Positions 1 through 8,865 of a DNA stretch of 41,548 bases are shown here, in pieces (the stretch's first letter is position 1; every line of letters starts with the position of its first letter). The stretch is from an uncultured Christensenella sp. GTDB taxonomy: Bacteria; Bacillota; Clostridia; Christensenellales; UBA1242. A program made the position numbers and the translations under genes. The notes below the pieces were generated by a model. The model was not told where the DNA came from and made no database searches. It saw nothing but the letters and a program-made list of their open reading frames with translations. The DNA lies in NCBI GenBank assembly GCA_949300385.1, contig CASGDZ010000006.1:1-41548 (forward strand), written 5' to 3'.

Positions 1-42
1 TATCTCAATCCTTTCCGTTGGCTTTTTTGTCGTTTTTCTCAT
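1..42 (-). CDS. Possible 5' end of a gene leaving the window (14 codons)
   Basis: Reading leftward, an ATG at 42-40 opens a frame that stays open to the window edge (MRKTTKKPTERIEI). The start is preceded by purine-rich AGGGG and, further up, AGGAAA. The first 60 bases are less AT-biased than the following 170, which fits coding sequence. Only 14 residues are visible, basic and polar, so no family can be named. It could also be chance. Confidence 0.3.
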   Translation of the reverse strand, partial: MRKTTKKPTERIEI

Positions 43-230
43 TCCCCTATTGATTTTCCTTTTTTTAATGATTTACTATCCCTATGGAACGAACTTGTTA
101 ATAAAAATTTTATAAAATTTAATAATTTTTTCAAAAAAATAAACAATATAAAAAATTTAAAATTTAAAATAAATTATTTAAAAATATTAATAATAAAAAC
201 AATTTTTTATATTATAATATAGGAGAATAA

Positions 231-1076
231 ATGGCGATAAAAAGAGTTAAAAAATTAATATTCATCTGTCTACTCCTTTTAGTGGTCATTTGTTTGTCCG
301 CTTGTAGTGAAATTAGAGCAATGACTACAATCAATGAAGATGGTACGGTAGACGAACTCGTATATATAACACTTGATGAAGAAAAAATTATTGAATCTTC
401 TTATGATTTAGACGAGGTTAAAACAAGGATTGAATCAATAGCGAAAAATGAAGCAAATAATTTAATTTTTGAATTTAAAAAGAAGTTAGCCGAAGACTTG
501 TTAAACCTAAATATAGATGCTGAAACAAAAAAGATATTACTAAGTTATCAAGATGGCATTCAAGTTGTTGGGTCAAATTCATGGAACGATGAAAATACAT
601 ATATTGTTGGACTTAAATTTGAAAATGTAGATGTATATAGATATTATTATAATATAATTGATAAGGTAGAAACGACTAGCTTAACAGAAGAACATTTTTT
701 GTATGATACAATTTATTATTATACTTCAGATATGTTTTCAGATTACAATGATTTATATAATAAAATATATAGTGAGATCACTAGCATTTATCCAGAATTC
801 ATTAATCAAGAAAATACATTGTTATATACCTATTCAACAGATCTAAGACGCGAACATAGTAATGCAAATTATATAACAGAAATAGATAGAGTATATTATC
901 ATACATGGGAAGTTGACCCTAATAATATGTCAAACGAAATTGTATTTTACTACAACATTGCGAATAGGGCTAACTGCATTATGCTATGCATAGGCATAAG
1001 TTTAGTTGTGTGTGCAATACTTCTTATAATTGGATTTGCAATCGATAAAAAAAATGAGAAAATCAATAATAAATAA
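231..1076 (+). CDS. Putative lipoprotein with extra C-terminal membrane helix
   Basis: A 281-residue exported protein. The N-terminus is a lipoprotein signal: basic residues, a hydrophobic run at about 9-22, then the lipobox L-S-A-C with Cys25 as the predicted lipidated residue. A second hydrophobic helix lies at about 248-272, followed by a basic tail (KKNEKINNK), so the protein may be anchored at both ends with the middle on the outer face. The opening of the mature part (a TTINEDGTVDE stretch) resembles the start of LppM-like lipoprotein domains, but this is only a likeness. AGGAG lies 6 bases before the ATG and TATAAT at 213-218. The gene is monocistronic, with a terminator at 1108-1142. 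Function unknown. Confidence 0.8.
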   Translation: MAIKRVKKLIFICLLLLVVICLSACSEIRAMTTINEDGTVDELVYITLDEEKIIESSYDLDEVKTRIESIAKNEANNLIFEFKKKLAEDLLNLNIDAETKKILLSYQDGIQVVGSNSWNDENTYIVGLKFENVDVYRYYYNIIDKVETTSLTEEHFLYDTIYYYTSDMFSDYNDLYNKIYSEITSIYPEFINQENTLLYTYSTDLRREHSNANYITEIDRVYYHTWEVDPNNMSNEIVFYYNIANRANCIMLCIGISLVVCAILLIIGFAIDKKNEKINNK

Positions 1077-1107
1077 ATTGCATCTAGTATATTATTTTGA
1101 AACTAAC

Positions 1108-1142
1108 AAAAAAGGAACTATTTATTTAGTAAAGTTCTTTTT
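1108..1142 (+). terminator. Rho-independent terminator of the lipoprotein gene
   Basis: Imperfect inverted repeat AAAAAGGAACT ... AGTTCTTTTT, with one G-T pair that is valid in the plus-strand transcript, running into T residues about 35 bases after the lipoprotein stop. Confidence 0.65.
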
Positions 1143-1337
1143 TTAATTTGCTAGTTTAAAAATAGTTTAACTTTTGTAATTTATTTTTATAAATTTTAAA
1201 ATTTTATAAATTAAAATATTAATATAAATATATTTTTTATAAAAATTTATTAAAAATACTAAAAAATTAATAAAAAATATCAAAAAAATAAAAAAAACTT
1301 AAAATTTTAAGTATTTTTATTAATTTTATAGGATTTT

Positions 1338-1496
1338 TTACCAATCATATTTCTTTGAACTTACTTTTATATCATCATAAAATGCTAAATAATTGTCTGA
1401 ATATTTATTTGTTGATTTTGTATACGATTTTTTTAATTTAATATTTTTGATTTTTTTTGATTTTTTTGGTTTTTTTAATACTTTAATTTTTGCCAT
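1338..1496 (-). CDS. Small Lys-rich protein downstream of nrdG (52 aa)
   Basis: A short frame opens at an ATG only 7 bases after the nrdG stop, on the same strand, and ends with TAA at 1338. It encodes 52 residues. The N-terminal half is extremely basic (runs such as KKPKKSKKIK), and the C-terminal half is mixed with aromatic and acidic residues and ends in KKYDW. No signal peptide or membrane segment is visible. The ribosome site is weak (TAGGT about 8 bases upstream), so translation may be coupled to nrdG. The third-gene position suggests it belongs to the reductase operon, and the basic half could bind nucleic acid. Both points are inference. The A-rich composition means a chance ORF cannot be excluded. 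Confidence 0.5.
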   Translation of the reverse strand: MAKIKVLKKPKKSKKIKNIKLKKSYTKSTNKYSDNYLAFYDDIKVSSKKYDW

Positions 1497-1503
1497 ACTA
1501 TAC

Positions 1504-2061
1504 CTATTTAATCGTGTGGAAATCCTTATTCTTTTTATTATTGTATATGCTCAATACAATTTTATTAGTTTTTAAACTTTTTTGAACATCTATAACACGC
1601 TGATTGCTAGAACCTTTAAAACGCAAAGTTATGTCTTTTAATTCGTCTTTAAATTCGCCGTCCACTAAAACGTCTATATATGACAATAATTCTCTAGTCC
1701 ATGGGCAATGTGCTCTACTTTCCTTTAATAATTCTTCATCAAACAAATATCCTGAATAGCACCATATTGTCTTGTTAGGATAGAGCGCTTTAACTCGTTT
1801 GATAAAGGGCAATAGCACTTTTTGATTGCTTGGTTCCATAGGTTCACCACCTAAAAGCGTTAAGCCGTTTATGTAATCAGGTTTTAAACTTTCTATAATT
1901 TTATCTTCAACTTCTTTTGTAAAAGGTTTCCCGTAATTAAAATCCCATGTCTCGCTATTAAAACAATTTTTACAATGATGTGTACAACCACTAACGAAAA
2001 GCGAAGTTCTAACGCCTTCGCCATTCGCTATATCGTTGTATTTTATGTTGCCATAATTCAT
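1504..2061 (-). CDS. nrdG: Anaerobic ribonucleotide reductase activating protein NrdG
   Basis: Radical-SAM activase that uses a 4Fe-4S cluster and S-adenosylmethionine to place the glycyl radical on NrdD. The cluster motif C-x3-C-x2-C is at Cys26, Cys30 and Cys33, preceded by the typical GEGVRTSLFVSGC segment and followed by a TLLGGEP segment. The 185 residues are slightly longer than the usual 155-175 because of a Lys/Asn-rich tail (NKKNKDFHTIK). The ATG is preceded by AAGGA at a suitable distance. It lies 176 bases downstream of nrdD on the same strand, the usual order, and is followed at once by a 52-residue basic ORF. Confidence 0.96.
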   Translation of the reverse strand: MNYGNIKYNDIANGEGVRTSLFVSGCTHHCKNCFNSETWDFNYGKPFTKEVEDKIIESLKPDYINGLTLLGGEPMEPSNQKVLLPFIKRVKALYPNKTIWCYSGYLFDEELLKESRAHCPWTRELLSYIDVLVDGEFKDELKDITLRFKGSSNQRVIDVQKSLKTNKIVLSIYNNKKNKDFHTIK

Positions 2062-2237
2062 GATTGGTCCTTAGTTAAGATTTATTTTTAAATTAATTAT
2101 TAAATTAAATTTGAATTAATTTTTTAAATATTTATTCAATAAAACATTATTTTTTTATTATTTTACTAATTTTTATCAAATTTTTATAATTTTTATTAAA
2201 ATTTTATGAATTTAAATATTTTTTATAATTTTTTATT

Positions 2238-4403
2238 TTATAGATGTAGTACTCTATCACGAATCTCTTGTGTTCTTCCTTGGTTCCAGAATTGACTACC
2301 GATATAACCACATGTTCTTCGTGCGACATTCATCTTTGTTTGGTCCTTGTTACCACAATTTGGACATTTCCAAATCAATTTGCCGTCCTGGTCTTCTTCG
2401 ATAACAATTTCGCCGTCATAACCACAAACTTGGCAATAGTCGGATTTTGTATTCAATTCAGCATACATTATATTGTCATATATAAATTTAATGACTTGCA
2501 AAACCGCTTCGATGTTATCTTGCATGTTTGGAACTTCTACATAACTAATAGCACCGCCTGTTGACAATGCTTGGAATTTACTCTCAAAAGCAAGTTTATC
2601 AAAAGCATTAATTGGTTCAGTTACATGGACATGATAACTATTTGTGATATAGTTTTTATCCGTTATGCCAGGGATAATACCAAATCTACGCTGTAAACAT
2701 TTCGCAAATTTGTATGTTGTGCTTTCTAGTGGAGTGCCATAGATAGAGAAGTAAATATTTGTTTCTTTTCTCCATTCTCCACACTTATCGTTCATGTGTT
2801 TCATAACTTCAAGCGCAAATGGTGTAGCATCAGGGTCAGTGTGTGATTTGTATGTCATATATTTTACGCATTCGTATAAACCAGCATATCCAAGCGAGAT
2901 AGTAGAATATCCTCCATATAGGAGTTTGTCAATTGTTTCTCCCGGTTTTAAGCGTGCGATTGCGCCATGTTGCCACAAGATTGGAGCAGCGTCCGATAAA
3001 GTGCCTTTCAAACGATTATGTCTACACATAAGCGCTTCCTTACATAATTCGAGACGCTCATCGAATATCTCCCAGAACTTTTTGTAATCTCTTCCGCTAG
3101 ACAAAGCAACATCTACTAAGTTTATTGTAACCACGCCTTGATTAAATCGTCCGTAGAATTTATAGTTGCCGTTTTCGTCTTTCCATGGATTTAAATTACT
3201 TCTACAACCCATGACAGGGAAGCAATTTCCTTCTTTAAGTTCTTTCATTTTCTTTTCGCTGATGTAGTCAGGTACTAAGCGTTTTGCAGTACATTTAGCA
3301 GCCAACTCGGTTAGATAGTAGTATTTGCTATCTGGGTGAATGTTACTTTCTTCTAAAACATAAATAATTTTAGGGAATGCCGGTGTGATATAAACGCCTT
3401 TTTCGTTTTTAACGCCTTGATATCGCTGTTCAAGAGTCTCTTCAATTATCATTGCCAAATCTTCGCGCTCGCGTTCATTTTTGGCTTCGCCTAAATATAA
3501 GAACTCAGTAACAAATGGAGCTTGACCATTCGTAGTCATAAGTGTGATCACTTGATATTGTATTGTTTGAACACCACGATTAATCTCTTTACGCACTCTT
3601 TGTTCGGTTATATTGTGGATAACTGCTTCATCAAGTTCAGCGCCTGCTGTTGTCAATTCGTCTATAACTTCTTGTCTTATCTTCTGTCTACTTACATCGA
3701 CGAATGGAGCCAAATGCGCTAGACTTATACTTTGACCGCCATATTGACTTGACGCTACTTGTGCAACAATTTGGGTTGCAATATTGCAAGCAGTTGAGAA
3801 TGAATGCGGACGCTCAATTTTTGTCCCAGAAATAACAGTTCCATTTTCAAGCATGTCTTCCAAATTTACTAAGTCGCAGTTGTGCATACGCTGAGCAAAA
3901 TAATCTGCATCGTGGAAATGGATTAAACCTTCTTCATGCGCTTTCCATATGTGAGCAGGCAATAAGAATCGCTTAGTTAAATCTTTACTCATCTCGCCAG
4001 CCATATAATCGCGCTGTACGCTGTTGATAGTTGGATTTTTATTACTATTCTCTTGCTTAACCTCTTCGTTGGTGCAATCTATAAGCGAAAGGACATTTTT
4101 ATCTGTCGTGTTGGCTTGACGCGCTAATTGTCTATTGTATCTATATGTAATGTAGTTAGTGGCAACCTCAGATGCACGCTCATTGATTATAGCCTTAATG
4201 ACCATGTCCTGAATTTCTTCAACACTAACTGCACGCCCCAAATTTAGGCACTGCTCAGCAACAGAATTGGTAATCTTGTCAATTTGTTCATCTGTTAGAC
4301 GCTTACTCACCTCATCTACCGAATCGTTACCTTTGATAACCGCTATCTTAATTTTGTTTGAATCAAAGATAACTTCTTGTCCATCACGCTTAATAACTTT
4401 CAT
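2238..4403 (-). CDS. nrdD: Anaerobic ribonucleoside-triphosphate reductase NrdD
   Basis: Class III, oxygen-sensitive glycyl-radical enzyme that reduces ribonucleoside triphosphates to deoxyribonucleotides. The 721 residues show an N-terminal ATP-cone (VIKRDGQEVIFDSNKI), the 10-stranded barrel core with HNCDLVNL and FPVMGCRSN segments, a zinc site of two C-x2-C pairs (Cys657/660 and Cys680/683), and the radical-site motif RRTCGYIGSQFW, with Gly699 as the expected radical carrier. The start is supported by GGGAGG six bases upstream. Transcription diverges from a Crp/Fnr-type gene: the minus-strand -10 (TATAAT, 4454-4449) overlaps the regulator's own promoter, so the regulator is a natural candidate controller. 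Presence of this enzyme indicates anaerobic growth. Confidence 0.98.
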   Translation of the reverse strand: MKVIKRDGQEVIFDSNKIKIAVIKGNDSVDEVSKRLTDEQIDKITNSVAEQCLNLGRAVSVEEIQDMVIKAIINERASEVATNYITYRYNRQLARQANTTDKNVLSLIDCTNEEVKQENSNKNPTINSVQRDYMAGEMSKDLTKRFLLPAHIWKAHEEGLIHFHDADYFAQRMHNCDLVNLEDMLENGTVISGTKIERPHSFSTACNIATQIVAQVASSQYGGQSISLAHLAPFVDVSRQKIRQEVIDELTTAGAELDEAVIHNITEQRVRKEINRGVQTIQYQVITLMTTNGQAPFVTEFLYLGEAKNEREREDLAMIIEETLEQRYQGVKNEKGVYITPAFPKIIYVLEESNIHPDSKYYYLTELAAKCTAKRLVPDYISEKKMKELKEGNCFPVMGCRSNLNPWKDENGNYKFYGRFNQGVVTINLVDVALSSGRDYKKFWEIFDERLELCKEALMCRHNRLKGTLSDAAPILWQHGAIARLKPGETIDKLLYGGYSTISLGYAGLYECVKYMTYKSHTDPDATPFALEVMKHMNDKCGEWRKETNIYFSIYGTPLESTTYKFAKCLQRRFGIIPGITDKNYITNSYHVHVTEPINAFDKLAFESKFQALSTGGAISYVEVPNMQDNIEAVLQVIKFIYDNIMYAELNTKSDYCQVCGYDGEIVIEEDQDGKLIWKCPNCGNKDQTKMNVARRTCGYIGSQFWNQGRTQEIRDRVLHL

Positions 4404-4432
4404 TTTTTCCTCCCTTATGATATGTCAGTTAT

Positions 4433-4461
4433 TTGACTTTACGCAACTATTATACTATAAT
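4433..4461 (+). promoter_or_regulatory. Promoter of the Crp/Fnr-type regulator
   Basis: TTGACT (4433-4438), a 17-base spacer and TATAAT (4456-4461). Predicted start is near 4468, giving a leader of about 37 bases that includes GGAGG at 4496-4500. Confidence 0.8.
4449..4454 (-). promoter_or_regulatory. -10 element of the nrdD promoter
   Basis: TATAAT on the minus strand at 4454-4449, inside the spacer of the divergent promoter. The matching -35 region (about 4472-4477) is poor, as expected for an activator-dependent promoter, and overlaps the dyad at 4468-4487. Confidence 0.5.
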
Positions 4462-4467
4462 GAAAAT

Positions 4468-4487
4468 GTAAAAAGTGTTGTTTTTAC
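4468..4487. promoter_or_regulatory. Candidate operator between nrdD and the Crp/Fnr-type gene
   Basis: A perfect 7-base inverted repeat, GTAAAAA-N6-TTTTTAC, sits at the predicted transcription start of the regulator gene and over the -35 region of nrdD. The arms differ from the consensus E. coli CRP and FNR half-sites, but the spacing (7-6-7) suits a homodimer of this family. A second overlapping repeat GTTG-N6-CAAC lies at 4477-4490. Confidence 0.45.
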
Positions 4488-4504
4488 AACAAAACGGAGG
4501 TTCC

Positions 4505-5173
4505 ATGGAACATTTTAGTGAGTTAAAAGCGACAAAAATCTTTAAAGATTCGAATGAATTTGATTGTCAAGCAATGATGTTTTGTTTCAAAACTAGATTC
4601 AAAACATTTGACAAAAACAACAAAATTATATCTCAAGGCGACGATATGGAAGATGTGATTTTAATATTAAAAGGTAGCGCAATTGTCGAAAATATAGATA
4701 GTTTGGGCAATATTTCTATCGTCTCTCAAATTAAGAGAGGGGATGTTTATGGGCTTGAAATGGCATATGCGGGCGAGAAAATTTATAAAGACAGCGTGAT
4801 AGCAAGTGAAAAATGTTTGGTGCTCTTTATGAATAAACATAGACTTATAACACCATGCGAAAATAGGTGTAAGCGTCATGAGATTGTAGTAAAAAACATT
4901 ATGAAGATTGTCGCAGAGAATAGCATGAATTTAATAAATAAGTTGTCGCACATGTCAAAAAAGAGCACACGCGAAAAACTCATGTCATATTTTGCGTATA
5001 TGAGCGAACGAGCAGGCTCTACATATTTTGAAATTCCATTTAATAAGACCGAACTCAGCAATTATCTTTCTGTGGACAGAAGTGCCATGAGCAGTGAATT
5101 AACCAAAATGCGAAACGAGGGTATTATTGACTTCGATAAAAAAGAATACCACATTATAAGAAAAGAAAAATAA
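4505..5173 (+). CDS. Crp/Fnr-family transcription regulator
   Basis: A 222-residue regulator with an N-terminal cyclic-nucleotide-binding-like beta-roll (about 25-115; ISQGDDMEDVILILKGSA matches the conserved turn), a dimer helix (about 120-150) and a C-terminal winged helix (about 155-220; KTELSNYLSVDRSAMSSEL recognition segment). The frame extends upstream to 4475, but the ATG at 4505 has GGAGG four bases before it and a promoter whose start lies inside the longer version, so 4505 is preferred. No FNR-type N-terminal cysteine cluster is evident, although several Cys are scattered (positions 15, 22, 107, 118 and 122, approximately), so redox sensing is possible but unproven. Its divergence from nrdD suggests control of the reductase. 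Confidence 0.88.
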   Translation: MEHFSELKATKIFKDSNEFDCQAMMFCFKTRFKTFDKNNKIISQGDDMEDVILILKGSAIVENIDSLGNISIVSQIKRGDVYGLEMAYAGEKIYKDSVIASEKCLVLFMNKHRLITPCENRCKRHEIVVKNIMKIVAENSMNLINKLSHMSKKSTREKLMSYFAYMSERAGSTYFEIPFNKTELSNYLSVDRSAMSSELTKMRNEGIIDFDKKEYHIIRKEK

Positions 5174-5347
5174 AATATTTTTACATAAATGCGTCAAATT
5201 TTACTAATGAGACAATTTCTATATATTAAAAATTAAATTATTACTTATAAAATTGCTTGTAATATATTAATATATATAATAAAAATATAAGAATATATAA
5301 TAGGATAATAGAGATATAAGTATAAAATAGAAATATAACTATACATA

Positions 5348-5378
5348 AAAAAGCGCAACTTAGTTAAATGCGCTTTTT
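5348..5378. terminator. Bidirectional terminator between the Crp/Fnr-type gene and yfhO
   Basis: Perfect 10-base stem AAAAAGCGCA / TGCGCTTTTT with an 11-base loop. T-rich on both strands, it serves the regulator gene on plus and the YfhO gene on minus (19 bases after its stop). Confidence 0.85.
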
Positions 5379-5396
5379 GTTTTTATTTGAAATTGG

Positions 5397-8111
5397 CTAT
5401 ATATCATTCAGGTTATTTGATTTTTTCTTTCTGAATTTTTTGACTTCGATAAAAAGTGTTGTAGCGACAAATCCGACAATACATACACCTGAGATAATAT
5501 ATCCCACTTTAAGTAAAGGTGTTTTGTATACTAATTCGATTTTGTGTTCGCCAGCGGACAAATTTAAAGCCATAAAACCGATATTTGCTTTTAAGATTTC
5601 CACTTTTTCACCATCTACATAGGCAGTCCAACCCGCTGAATAAGGTATGGATAAGAATAGATATCCATCTTCTTGTAAGTTAATTGTCCCCATCAAATTG
5701 TTGCCATCGAAGTTTTTAAAATTATCTAGTTCTAAATGCTCATCTTTTAATTCGTCAATATTGTTTTGGAATGTTGACATGTCATAACTATACAAGTTTA
5801 TTGAATCGAAGAGATATTCGCCTTTTAATAAACTTATTTCAATACTAGCGTTTCCGTCTTCATAATATCCCATGTTGAATAAATAGTCATTGTTTCCAGT
5901 ATAATGCGATGAACCTTTATCATTAAATGTAATACTAAGAACTCTATCTTCTGCTTTTATTTGAATAGTGCGCGAACCAACTCCATTCACAAGTCTATTC
6001 AATTTTTCACTATTTGTATTAAAATTATATCTAAAATTTTCTAAATTTAAGTATATCTCAGAATTAATTATATTTGATAATGAGTAAGTGATTGTTGCGT
6101 TGCCATCAGCAATGATTTTGTTATCTTCAATTCTACAATTTTTTAAAGTTGAGGTAGAATCTATTATGTTTGTGCAAGGAGTATAAGAATGTTCTTCATT
6201 TGTAATTTTATCGTCTTCTAAGACGATTGCTTCAAGCATTAAATTGCCCTTTTCAGATAAATTTACAGCATTAAATTCACTCTCTGTTATTGCATTGTGG
6301 AAAACTGTTCCGAAAGGCAAAGCATTTGAGTTTTGATAAACATTTTCCGTTCCATCAACCTTGGTATAGCCATAAGGTATTAGACTATCGCTTGCAAGAT
6401 AATAGTTTACATTAAATAGCGATTGATAAGCAATCCTATTGTCAAAACCTGCTATTCCTAAAGTTACGATGTCAGACGATAGTGAATTGCTAACTAAAAA
6501 TTCATATATATTTCCATTCGAACATGAATTGTAACTATAAGTGCTCATATAATTATTGTTTAAACTTCGATTATTATAGTTATTTTCGCCCGTTAATCTA
6601 CCTGTTTCTACACGATAGAAACTGCCATTATTAGCGTTAGAAACATATTGTTCATCACTGCTAATCAATCCATAATATATAGTCCCGTCATCAAACTGCT
6701 TTGAATATACGATTGTATAAATCAAAGGCAATGTTATAGAAGTTACAAGGAATAGGCTTATAAAGATTTTTGCATTAAACTTATATGCCTTTTTTATATT
6801 TATCTTTTTCATAATTAATATTGTTAGATAAACTAGACATGCAGTTGCAAGAAGAATAATAACAAGAGATAAAATATAGTTAAGGTCAAATTTTATCAAT
6901 AATAGCCCTAATAAATATAATAGACCTATATCAACCGCGAAAAGTATAAATCCGATGAACCATTTGTGCGTTTTACTATGCTCAACATTTTCTTTTAACA
7001 AATTGTCAAGTCCAAAACCTGAGCATACTAAACACACAAAGTCCAAAGCGAATAACCATCTTCCACTTGAATAATTAAATATGTTTAAAATATAACCGAC
7101 AACGGGTAGAAAAGCGGATACAAAAAGAATAATAAGTAGACTTTTATATTCATTTTTTAGATAGGTTATAAAATGTAGTGATAAGAAAACAATAAATAGA
7201 TTTAGCCCTATGGTACAATAGTTTGGCGTACTTGAAACAGCGAGAAATCCGACCAAGACAGAGGATAACCAATTAATGCTAAGTGGCATAACGCCTTTAC
7301 TCGATCCACGCGCAGAGTTTAACATTCCATATCCTACTGGCAACAGCATAAACGCACATATTCCTAGCGCAAGTAGTGCAAAGCAAAATAATTTAAGCAT
7401 TGCAAGAAAGAAGTTTTTAAAATTGAATTTTATATTTTGTGTTTTTATTCTATTGAAGTAAAAGCACATGGCATAGAGAACAGAAATAATTGCTGAAATT
7501 ATAAATTGATAATAGTTGGATAGAGTGCATAGAACTATACTAATTATAAATAAATATGGGCGCTTGCCGTCTAAAATATTTTCAATACCCCATATCATAA
7601 GTGGGAGATATATTAGTCCAGTAGCAAACATAGGGTGGCGGGGAACACTGAATAATGTAACACCGCTTAATATGTAGCACATACTTATGATTATTGCAAC
7701 GAATGGTCGAACATTTTTATGCTTTAGATAGAAAAACATAACGCCAAATATTACAAAGATTTTCATACTAACCATTAATGAATAAGCAAGCAATTCATTA
7801 ACCTTAAAAAACATTAAGTAAAATAGTATAAAAGGATCTAATATCATGTAGTAAGCAAAACTAAAAAAGTAATCTTCGCCTAAACCTATATTAAAATCAA
7901 ATTTTCCAATGTTTGCAAGCCAACCTGTTGTTGAAAAATATTCCAAGAATGTAGCATGTTGTTTTGTCCCGTCTATATACCAAACAAATGAATTCCCACG
8001 AATAAAGAACGGACAAAATACAATTAAAAAACTTATTACGGCAACCGCTATTGCGAAAAAAGTAATTTTCTTCCTATCTTTTTGATAATCTAAATTTAAC
8101 AATGAATTCAT
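5397..8111 (-). CDS. YfhO-family polytopic membrane protein
   Basis: A 904-residue membrane protein with about 11-13 hydrophobic helices in the first 470 residues, a long extracytoplasmic domain (about 470-860; YRVETGRLTGENNYNN near its start, then SIPYSAGWTAYVDGEKV, a hallmark of the YfhO family), and a final helix near 875-895 before a basic tail. YfhO homologues are GT-C-fold glycosyltransferase-like proteins implicated in glycosylating teichoic acids or other surface polymers with lipid-linked sugars. The exact donor and acceptor here are unknown. No Shine-Dalgarno precedes the ATG, and the predicted promoter (8118-8147) would start transcription at the ATG itself. It lies alone between terminators. 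Confidence 0.88.
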   Translation of the reverse strand: MNSLLNLDYQKDRKKITFFAIAVAVISFLIVFCPFFIRGNSFVWYIDGTKQHATFLEYFSTTGWLANIGKFDFNIGLGEDYFFSFAYYMILDPFILFYLMFFKVNELLAYSLMVSMKIFVIFGVMFFYLKHKNVRPFVAIIISMCYILSGVTLFSVPRHPMFATGLIYLPLMIWGIENILDGKRPYLFIISIVLCTLSNYYQFIISAIISVLYAMCFYFNRIKTQNIKFNFKNFFLAMLKLFCFALLALGICAFMLLPVGYGMLNSARGSSKGVMPLSINWLSSVLVGFLAVSSTPNYCTIGLNLFIVFLSLHFITYLKNEYKSLLIILFVSAFLPVVGYILNIFNYSSGRWLFALDFVCLVCSGFGLDNLLKENVEHSKTHKWFIGFILFAVDIGLLYLLGLLLIKFDLNYILSLVIILLATACLVYLTILIMKKINIKKAYKFNAKIFISLFLVTSITLPLIYTIVYSKQFDDGTIYYGLISSDEQYVSNANNGSFYRVETGRLTGENNYNNRSLNNNYMSTYSYNSCSNGNIYEFLVSNSLSSDIVTLGIAGFDNRIAYQSLFNVNYYLASDSLIPYGYTKVDGTENVYQNSNALPFGTVFHNAITESEFNAVNLSEKGNLMLEAIVLEDDKITNEEHSYTPCTNIIDSTSTLKNCRIEDNKIIADGNATITYSLSNIINSEIYLNLENFRYNFNTNSEKLNRLVNGVGSRTIQIKAEDRVLSITFNDKGSSHYTGNNDYLFNMGYYEDGNASIEISLLKGEYLFDSINLYSYDMSTFQNNIDELKDEHLELDNFKNFDGNNLMGTINLQEDGYLFLSIPYSAGWTAYVDGEKVEILKANIGFMALNLSAGEHKIELVYKTPLLKVGYIISGVCIVGFVATTLFIEVKKFRKKKSNNLNDI

Positions 8112-8117
8112 GATTTA

Positions 8118-8147
8118 TGTATATCATAAATTTAACTAAATTGTCAA
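8118..8147 (-). promoter_or_regulatory. Promoter of the yfhO-like gene, apparently leaderless
   Basis: On the minus strand: TTGACA (8147-8142), an 18-base spacer and TATACA (8123-8118). The base seven downstream of the -10 is 8111, the A of the ATG. Confidence 0.55.
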
Positions 8148-8226
8148 TTAAATAGTATTCTTAATATCTTTATAAATAGAATTTAGTCGTTAATTTATTT
8201 TAAATTTATAAATAAAAAAGGCACAT

Positions 8227-8859
8227 TTAAAATTTTATGCGCTTTTTGTCTATATCGAGTTCGTCCGTTAACTCTACTGCATTTTCATTTAATACATTGT
8301 ACACTTCAAGCGGAGTAATATTGTTTTGATGTTTTGTGTGCGTGATTGCTACAATCTTATCTTCAAATTCCATAGCACCTTTTAAATTGATTTTTAGCAA
8401 GTTATATAATTTGTTATTGTTTGTTAGATATTTTAATGTAATGTAAGCGGGCACATTAAAGTCGACTTTACATATATTGTTGCCCTTTGAAATTGAATCT
8501 TTTATAGCGTCTTCTACTACATATAAATCACGCGCGAACCAAAATTCTTTTAAATCTTTATCATCTTCAAATTTAGAAATAGATTTAGAAAATTTTATTG
8601 TGTTATAAGGAATATTGTTATCGTCAAAAAAGTCTTTTGCTTGTTCTATATTTGCTAGTCCTGAGCGCATTAATAAAATGAGCGTATCGTCGTCTTCACT
8701 ATAAATTAGATTGTCGAATTGTCTATTTAAAATTTTGCCATTAAAGTTAAATTCACAAATTAAATTTTCAAATATTGTGACATCGGACTTTATGTTTTTT
8801 AAGGCGGTGTATAATTCATTAGGGGCGAGTTGTATTGCCCAAATATCTAAGATTTTCAT
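8227..8859 (-). CDS. Hypothetical protein (210 aa)
   Basis: A soluble-looking acidic protein rich in Asp, Asn, Lys and Ile, with no signal peptide, membrane helix or cysteine cluster. It opens MKILDIWAIQLAP and ends DIDKKRIKF. Predicted alternating strands and helices (FNFNGKILNRQFDNLIY; DDTLILLMRSGLANIEQAKDFF) suggest a compact alpha/beta fold, but no family was recognised. A longer frame begins at a TTG (8874) inside the -10 element, so the ATG at 8859 is the correct start. It coincides with the predicted transcription start of a consensus promoter, so the mRNA is probably leaderless. It is followed by the yfhO-like gene on the same strand, which has its own promoter. Confidence 0.75.
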   Translation of the reverse strand: MKILDIWAIQLAPNELYTALKNIKSDVTIFENLICEFNFNGKILNRQFDNLIYSEDDDTLILLMRSGLANIEQAKDFFDDNNIPYNTIKFSKSISKFEDDKDLKEFWFARDLYVVEDAIKDSISKGNNICKVDFNVPAYITLKYLTNNNKLYNLLKINLKGAMEFEDKIVAITHTKHQNNITPLEVYNVLNENAVELTDELDIDKKRIKF

Positions 8860-8865
8860 GTATTG

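Noticed and set aside
1393..1575. 60-residue Phe/Leu-rich plus-strand ORF
   Set aside because: It is the antisense of the Lys-rich 52-residue ORF and the nrdG end. The hydrophobic character comes from poly-T, and it has no ribosome site.
2062..2237. Small gene or riboswitch between nrdD and nrdG
   Set aside because: The 176 bases are almost pure A/T with stops in all frames and no stable hairpin.
4475..4504. Extended N-terminus of the Crp/Fnr-type protein
   Set aside because: It would cover the ribosome site GGAGG and the dyad; the ATG at 4505 is better placed.
8217..8245. Possible terminator GGCACAT...ATGCGC at the end of the 8227 gene
   Set aside because: The arms pair poorly and overlap the stop codon region.
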